This document shows, piece after piece, positions 39,751 through 41,968 of a DNA stretch of 41,968 nucleotides. The DNA comes from Planctomycetia bacterium (GTDB lineage Bacteria; Planctomycetota; MHYJ01; WSZJ01). The translations under genes were made by a program, and so were the position numbers. Below the pieces are notes generated by a model. That model was not told where the DNA came from. It saw nothing but the letters and a program-made list of their open reading frames with translations, and ran no database searches. The stretch spans positions 1 through 41,968 of the forward strand of contig JADLHC010000024.1 in NCBI GenBank assembly GCA_020849035.1. Direction: 5' to 3'. Position 1 is the first letter of the stretch, and the number at the start of each line of letters is the position of its first letter.

Positions 39751-40623
39751 GTGAGCGCCCAGCCCTTCCTGCTCGCGGCCCTCGCCGCCCTCCTCGCCAG
39801 CTGGCTCTGGCTCCGCTCCCGCCGTTGCTGCGGCCGGCCCGAGTCCTGCCCGCGCCTCGAGAAGGACTCCCCTTTCCTGCACGCCTGCATGGCCGATCCC
39901 AGGCGGGCGCGGGCCTGCCGCCACGCCCTTCCCACCCTCGCCATGCGCCTCGTGCGCGAAGGAGCGATCGGGCATGCGCTCGCCTGCGCGGGACGGGCGG
40001 CCGCGGACGGCTGCCCCGGCGCCTGGATCGTGCTCGGCCGCATCCACCAGGACCTCGGCAACGCGGGCCTCGCCCGGGAGTTCTTCCTCCGCGAGGCCTC
40101 AAACCCGGAGAACGCCCTCGCCGCGCGCCTGGCCATCGGCGACCTGCACGCCCGCGCGGGCGACTACGCCGAGGCCTCGCGCCACTACCGGCAGGCGGCG
40201 GAGATGGACAGCACGTTCGCCGAGGCCTGGTGCTCGCTCGGCCGGTGCTACGCCGCGCTCGGGCACTGGGACGACGCGCGCGTCTGCTACGAGCTCGCCC
40301 TGCGCCAGGCGCCCGACCACCTCCCCACCATGCACGCGCTCGGCCTCGTCCTCGTCGGCGCGGGCGATTTCCCCGCCGCCCTCCGCGTCTTCCAGGAGAT
40401 CCTCGACATCGCCGGCCCCAGCGGCCCCCTCCTCGCGCGCCTCGGACGCCTCGCGCGGGAAGCGGGGGACTTCCGCAAAGCGGTGGTGTACCTGAAGGAC
40501 TCGATGAAGCTGACGGGGCTGCCCGACGTGAAGAAGGACATGGCGGAGGTGTACGCCGCGATGGGACAGGTGGAGATCGCGGAGTTCTACCGGCAGGAGT
40601 ACGAGCGCGAATACGTCCTTTGA
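39751..40623 (+). CDS. Membrane-anchored TPR protein
   Basis: A 290-residue protein. GTG 39751 is chosen; a hydrophobic segment (LLAALAALLASWLWL, about 7-21) begins at once and is followed by RSRRCC. The rest is TPR repeats: GCPGAWIVLGRIHQDLGNAGLAREFF, NALAARLAIGDLHARAGDYAEASRHY, FAEAWCSLGRCYAALGHWDDARVCY and LPTMHALGLVLVGAGDFPAALRVF, then two more in the last 90 residues. This layout (anchor plus ~7 TPRs) resembles LapB/YciM, which controls lipopolysaccharide synthesis, but LapB ends with a rubredoxin-type metal site that is absent here. The cysteines CCGRPESCP near the anchor might bind a metal. Partner unknown. Confidence 0.82.
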   Translation: MSAQPFLLAALAALLASWLWLRSRRCCGRPESCPRLEKDSPFLHACMADPRRARACRHALPTLAMRLVREGAIGHALACAGRAAADGCPGAWIVLGRIHQDLGNAGLAREFFLREASNPENALAARLAIGDLHARAGDYAEASRHYRQAAEMDSTFAEAWCSLGRCYAALGHWDDARVCYELALRQAPDHLPTMHALGLVLVGAGDFPAALRVFQEILDIAGPSGPLLARLGRLAREAGDFRKAVVYLKDSMKLTGLPDVKKDMAEVYAAMGQVEIAEFYRQEYEREYVL

Positions 40624-40675
40624 CGCGTTGCGTCATCCGGGGGCGGCGATCCCGTGCCCGCCCCCCCCTCCCGCC

Positions 40676-41524
40676 CTACTTCCCCAGCGTCTCGGCGACG
40701 AACGACTCCTTCATCGAGCCCGTGACCGTCACGTCCACGTCCCCGATGTCCGGCGTGTCCTTCACGCGGAACTTCATCGTCATGGGTCCCCCGAACTCCG
40801 CCTTCACGATCTTCTTCTCCTCCAGCGCGTACCAGACGTAGCCCTGGAGACTCGCGTCCACCGTCGGGAGGTCTTTGCCCTCCCCGTGCATCGTGAAGTT
40901 CACGAGCAGCTTCGCGCACTTGAGCTTCCCGACCTTCTCCGTGTCGGACCACTTCCCCTTCCCGGACCCGCTCGCCTTCTTCGCGTCGTACCCGCCGTGA
41001 GACCACGCGGTCAGGACGGCGGCGCCGTCGATCTCGTACTCCTTGCCCTGCGCAAGCGCGTCTTTCGGCAGCAGTTTCGGGAGCACGTCGATCCACCCCT
41101 GCTCCGCCAGCCCGTCCTCGGGCTGTTCCCCCTCGATGTACACCGCCTGCCCCTCCTTCGTCTTCGCCACCGTCACCTTGCGCTGGTGGTGCGGGAACTG
41201 CAGCTTCTTCCGGGTCTTGCCGTCCTCCTCGAACTCCTCCTTCGTCGCCGCCGCGAAGTCGCGCTTCCGCGTCGACGCCTCGGCCTCGGCCTTCTCGCAG
41301 TCCTGGTCGTACTGCCACTTCTTGAGCGACAGGAAGTCCTGCTTGCGCTTGCCGAAGTCGGCCTTCGACTTCCCGCGGACGGATTCGTAACGGATCTTTC
41401 CCTCGATCCGCTCCTCCTCCGCGACGACGAGGGTGTCCCCCGGCTTGTCCTCGACTTTCATTTCGACGGGGTCCCCGGCACGGGCGAGCGAAGCGGCCAG
41501 GACGAGGAACGCGAACGGGCGCAT
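40676..41524 (-). CDS. Exported protein of unknown function
   Basis: A 282-residue protein. ATG 41524 has GGAGGT 4 nt upstream and starts a signal peptide (MRPFAFLVLAASLARAG); a longer open frame upstream is not needed. The mature protein is highly charged: a strand pair (DTLVVAEEERIEGKIRYESVRG), a long Lys/Glu helix (about 60-110, KRKQDFLSLKKWQYDQDCEKAEAEA) and a strand-rich half (AVLTAWSHGGYDAKK, KLLVNFTMHGEGKDLPTVDASLQGYVWYALEEKKIVKAEF). The second half resembles the closing region of lipoprotein-carrier-like domains, weakly. A TATACT box at 41557-41552 may be its -10. Not recognised. Confidence 0.75.
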   Translation of the reverse strand: MRPFAFLVLAASLARAGDPVEMKVEDKPGDTLVVAEEERIEGKIRYESVRGKSKADFGKRKQDFLSLKKWQYDQDCEKAEAEASTRKRDFAAATKEEFEEDGKTRKKLQFPHHQRKVTVAKTKEGQAVYIEGEQPEDGLAEQGWIDVLPKLLPKDALAQGKEYEIDGAAVLTAWSHGGYDAKKASGSGKGKWSDTEKVGKLKCAKLLVNFTMHGEGKDLPTVDASLQGYVWYALEEKKIVKAEFGGPMTMKFRVKDTPDIGDVDVTVTGSMKESFVAETLGK

Positions 41525-41551
41525 GGAGACCTCCGCGTGAGGGGTGGACGG

Positions 41552-41557
41552 AGTATA
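41552..41557 (-). promoter_or_regulatory. Candidate -10 element (TATACT)
   Basis: TATACT on the minus strand lies 27 nt before the ATG at 41524, with GGAGGT between. No good -35 box is seen. Confidence 0.45.
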
Positions 41558-41597
41558 CACCTGAGGAAGGGGCGGGGTTTCACCGGTCCGGGCGGCG

Positions 41598-41626
41598 TTG
41601 ACCGATCTCGGCGCCGAGTCGATACT
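41598..41626 (+). promoter_or_regulatory. Candidate promoter with palindromic spacer
   Basis: TTGACC (41598-41603) and GATACT (41621-41626) are 17 nt apart. The spacer holds a perfect 12-bp palindrome CTCGGCGCCGAG (41607-41618), centred between the boxes, where MerR-type activators or repressors bind. The next plus-strand gene is the membrane fusion protein at 41741. Confidence 0.5.
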
Positions 41627-41740
41627 GGCCCGCTCGAACCGGCGCTTCCCGGGAATTCCGCCCCCCTTCGCCCGCGTTAATGCCGTCTCCCGGTCTGGAG
41701 TGCTCCCCGGGTCCGGCCGGCTCCATCGGAGTTTCCCGAC

Positions 41741-41968
41741 ATGATGTCGACCGCGCGGCGCGCCCTGGTCCTGGCCGCCCTGATGGCCGCCGGCTGCCGC
41801 AAGCCCTCCGGCGGGGGCGCTCCCCAGCAGCCCGGCGGCGCCCGCCGCGCGCCGCGCGTCACGGTCGCCGCCGTCCAGCGCGTGCCCCTCAGCTGGACCG
41901 TCGAGACGGTCGGCACGGTCGAGCCCCGCGAGGAGGTCCCCGTCGCCGCGGGCGTCTCGGGGATCGCG
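41741..41968 (+). CDS. RND-type membrane fusion lipoprotein (3' partial)
   Basis: Only the first 76 residues are in the window; the frame is open to the end. ATG 41741 or ATG 41744 starts a lipoprotein signal (ARRALVLAALMAAGC, lipobox MAAGC). A Pro/Gly/Arg-rich linker follows, then VTVAAVQRVPLSWTVETVGTVEPREEVPVAAGVSG, the standard entry strand of HlyD/AcrA-type membrane fusion proteins of RND efflux pumps. The adjoining RND pump gene would be expected after the window. It joins the inner-membrane pump to an outer channel. A promoter with a palindromic spacer precedes it. Confidence 0.8.
   Translation, partial: MMSTARRALVLAALMAAGCRKPSGGGAPQQPGGARRAPRVTVAAVQRVPLSWTVETVGTVEPREEVPVAAGVSGIA

Noticed and set aside
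40621-40665. Two stem-loops (6-bp and 8-bp) between the TPR gene and the convergent exported-protein gene.
   Set aside because: They could slow both polymerases, but neither has a T tract, so they are not listed as terminators.
41580-41660. tRNA-like GCTCGAACC sequence.
   Set aside because: No acceptor or anticodon arms can be paired around it.

Overview
The window is very GC-rich DNA (roughly 70% by eye) with tightly packed genes. Many genes overlap by 4 nt (ATGA or GTGA junctions) and many start with GTG or TTG. The gene content points to a planctomycete or a close relative: exported PQQ-type beta-propellers, HEAT-repeat lipoproteins, zinc-ribbon proteins with one membrane helix, an FHA/proline-rich membrane protein, an EF-hand protein, a HEAT/toroid protein and a MamK-like actin. 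This assignment is inferred from protein families; the window has no rRNA or other phylogenetic marker beyond L27.

Region 1 (1-4.9 kb) has a partial HEAT/PA14 protein and two paralogous PQQ propeller genes. A compact retron lies between the propellers: a reverse transcriptase gene (minus strand, YADD, NAxxH and VTG motifs) and, directly upstream of it, a roughly 204-nt structured RNA locus. That locus is bounded by a 13-bp a1/a2 inverted repeat, has a TTAGC branch-site motif and contains four stem-loops. No effector gene is adjacent. This is the strongest candidate for a new system.

Region 2 (4.9-12.5 kb, mostly plus strand) has an Rph/PEP-synthase-like phosphotransferase, a HEAT lipoprotein, a cysteine-rich small protein, a TPR protein, a zinc-ribbon membrane protein, a PrcB-like lipoprotein and a protein with ten EF-hand loops. 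It ends at a strong rho-independent terminator.

Region 3 (12.5-18.9 kb) has a membrane adenylate cyclase, a PLP trans-sulfuration enzyme fused to an N-terminal secretion-ATPase-like helical domain, a MamK-like actin with an altered phosphate-1 motif, and a HEAT/toroid protein.

Region 4 (28.4 down to 18.9 kb, minus strand) reads kbl - membrane protein - mobA, then a seven-gene overlapping operon: FHA protein - thioesterase - DedA - PabB - PabC - RDD protein - LapA-like protein. PabB and PabC together would make p-aminobenzoate for folate.

Region 5 (33.4 down to 28.4 kb, minus strand) is an operon of a 69-aa protein, three tandem paralogs of a gluzincin-like protein that all lack the catalytic Glu, and a 99-aa orphan. 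A 43-bp-arm palindrome follows.

Region 6 (33.5-42 kb) has an M28 peptidase with PDZ, a LON-domain protein with two membrane neighbours, truD, a stand-alone rpmA, a LysM protein under a consensus promoter, a TPR protein, an exported protein and the start of an RND-type membrane fusion protein. No tRNA, rRNA, CRISPR array or transposase was found.
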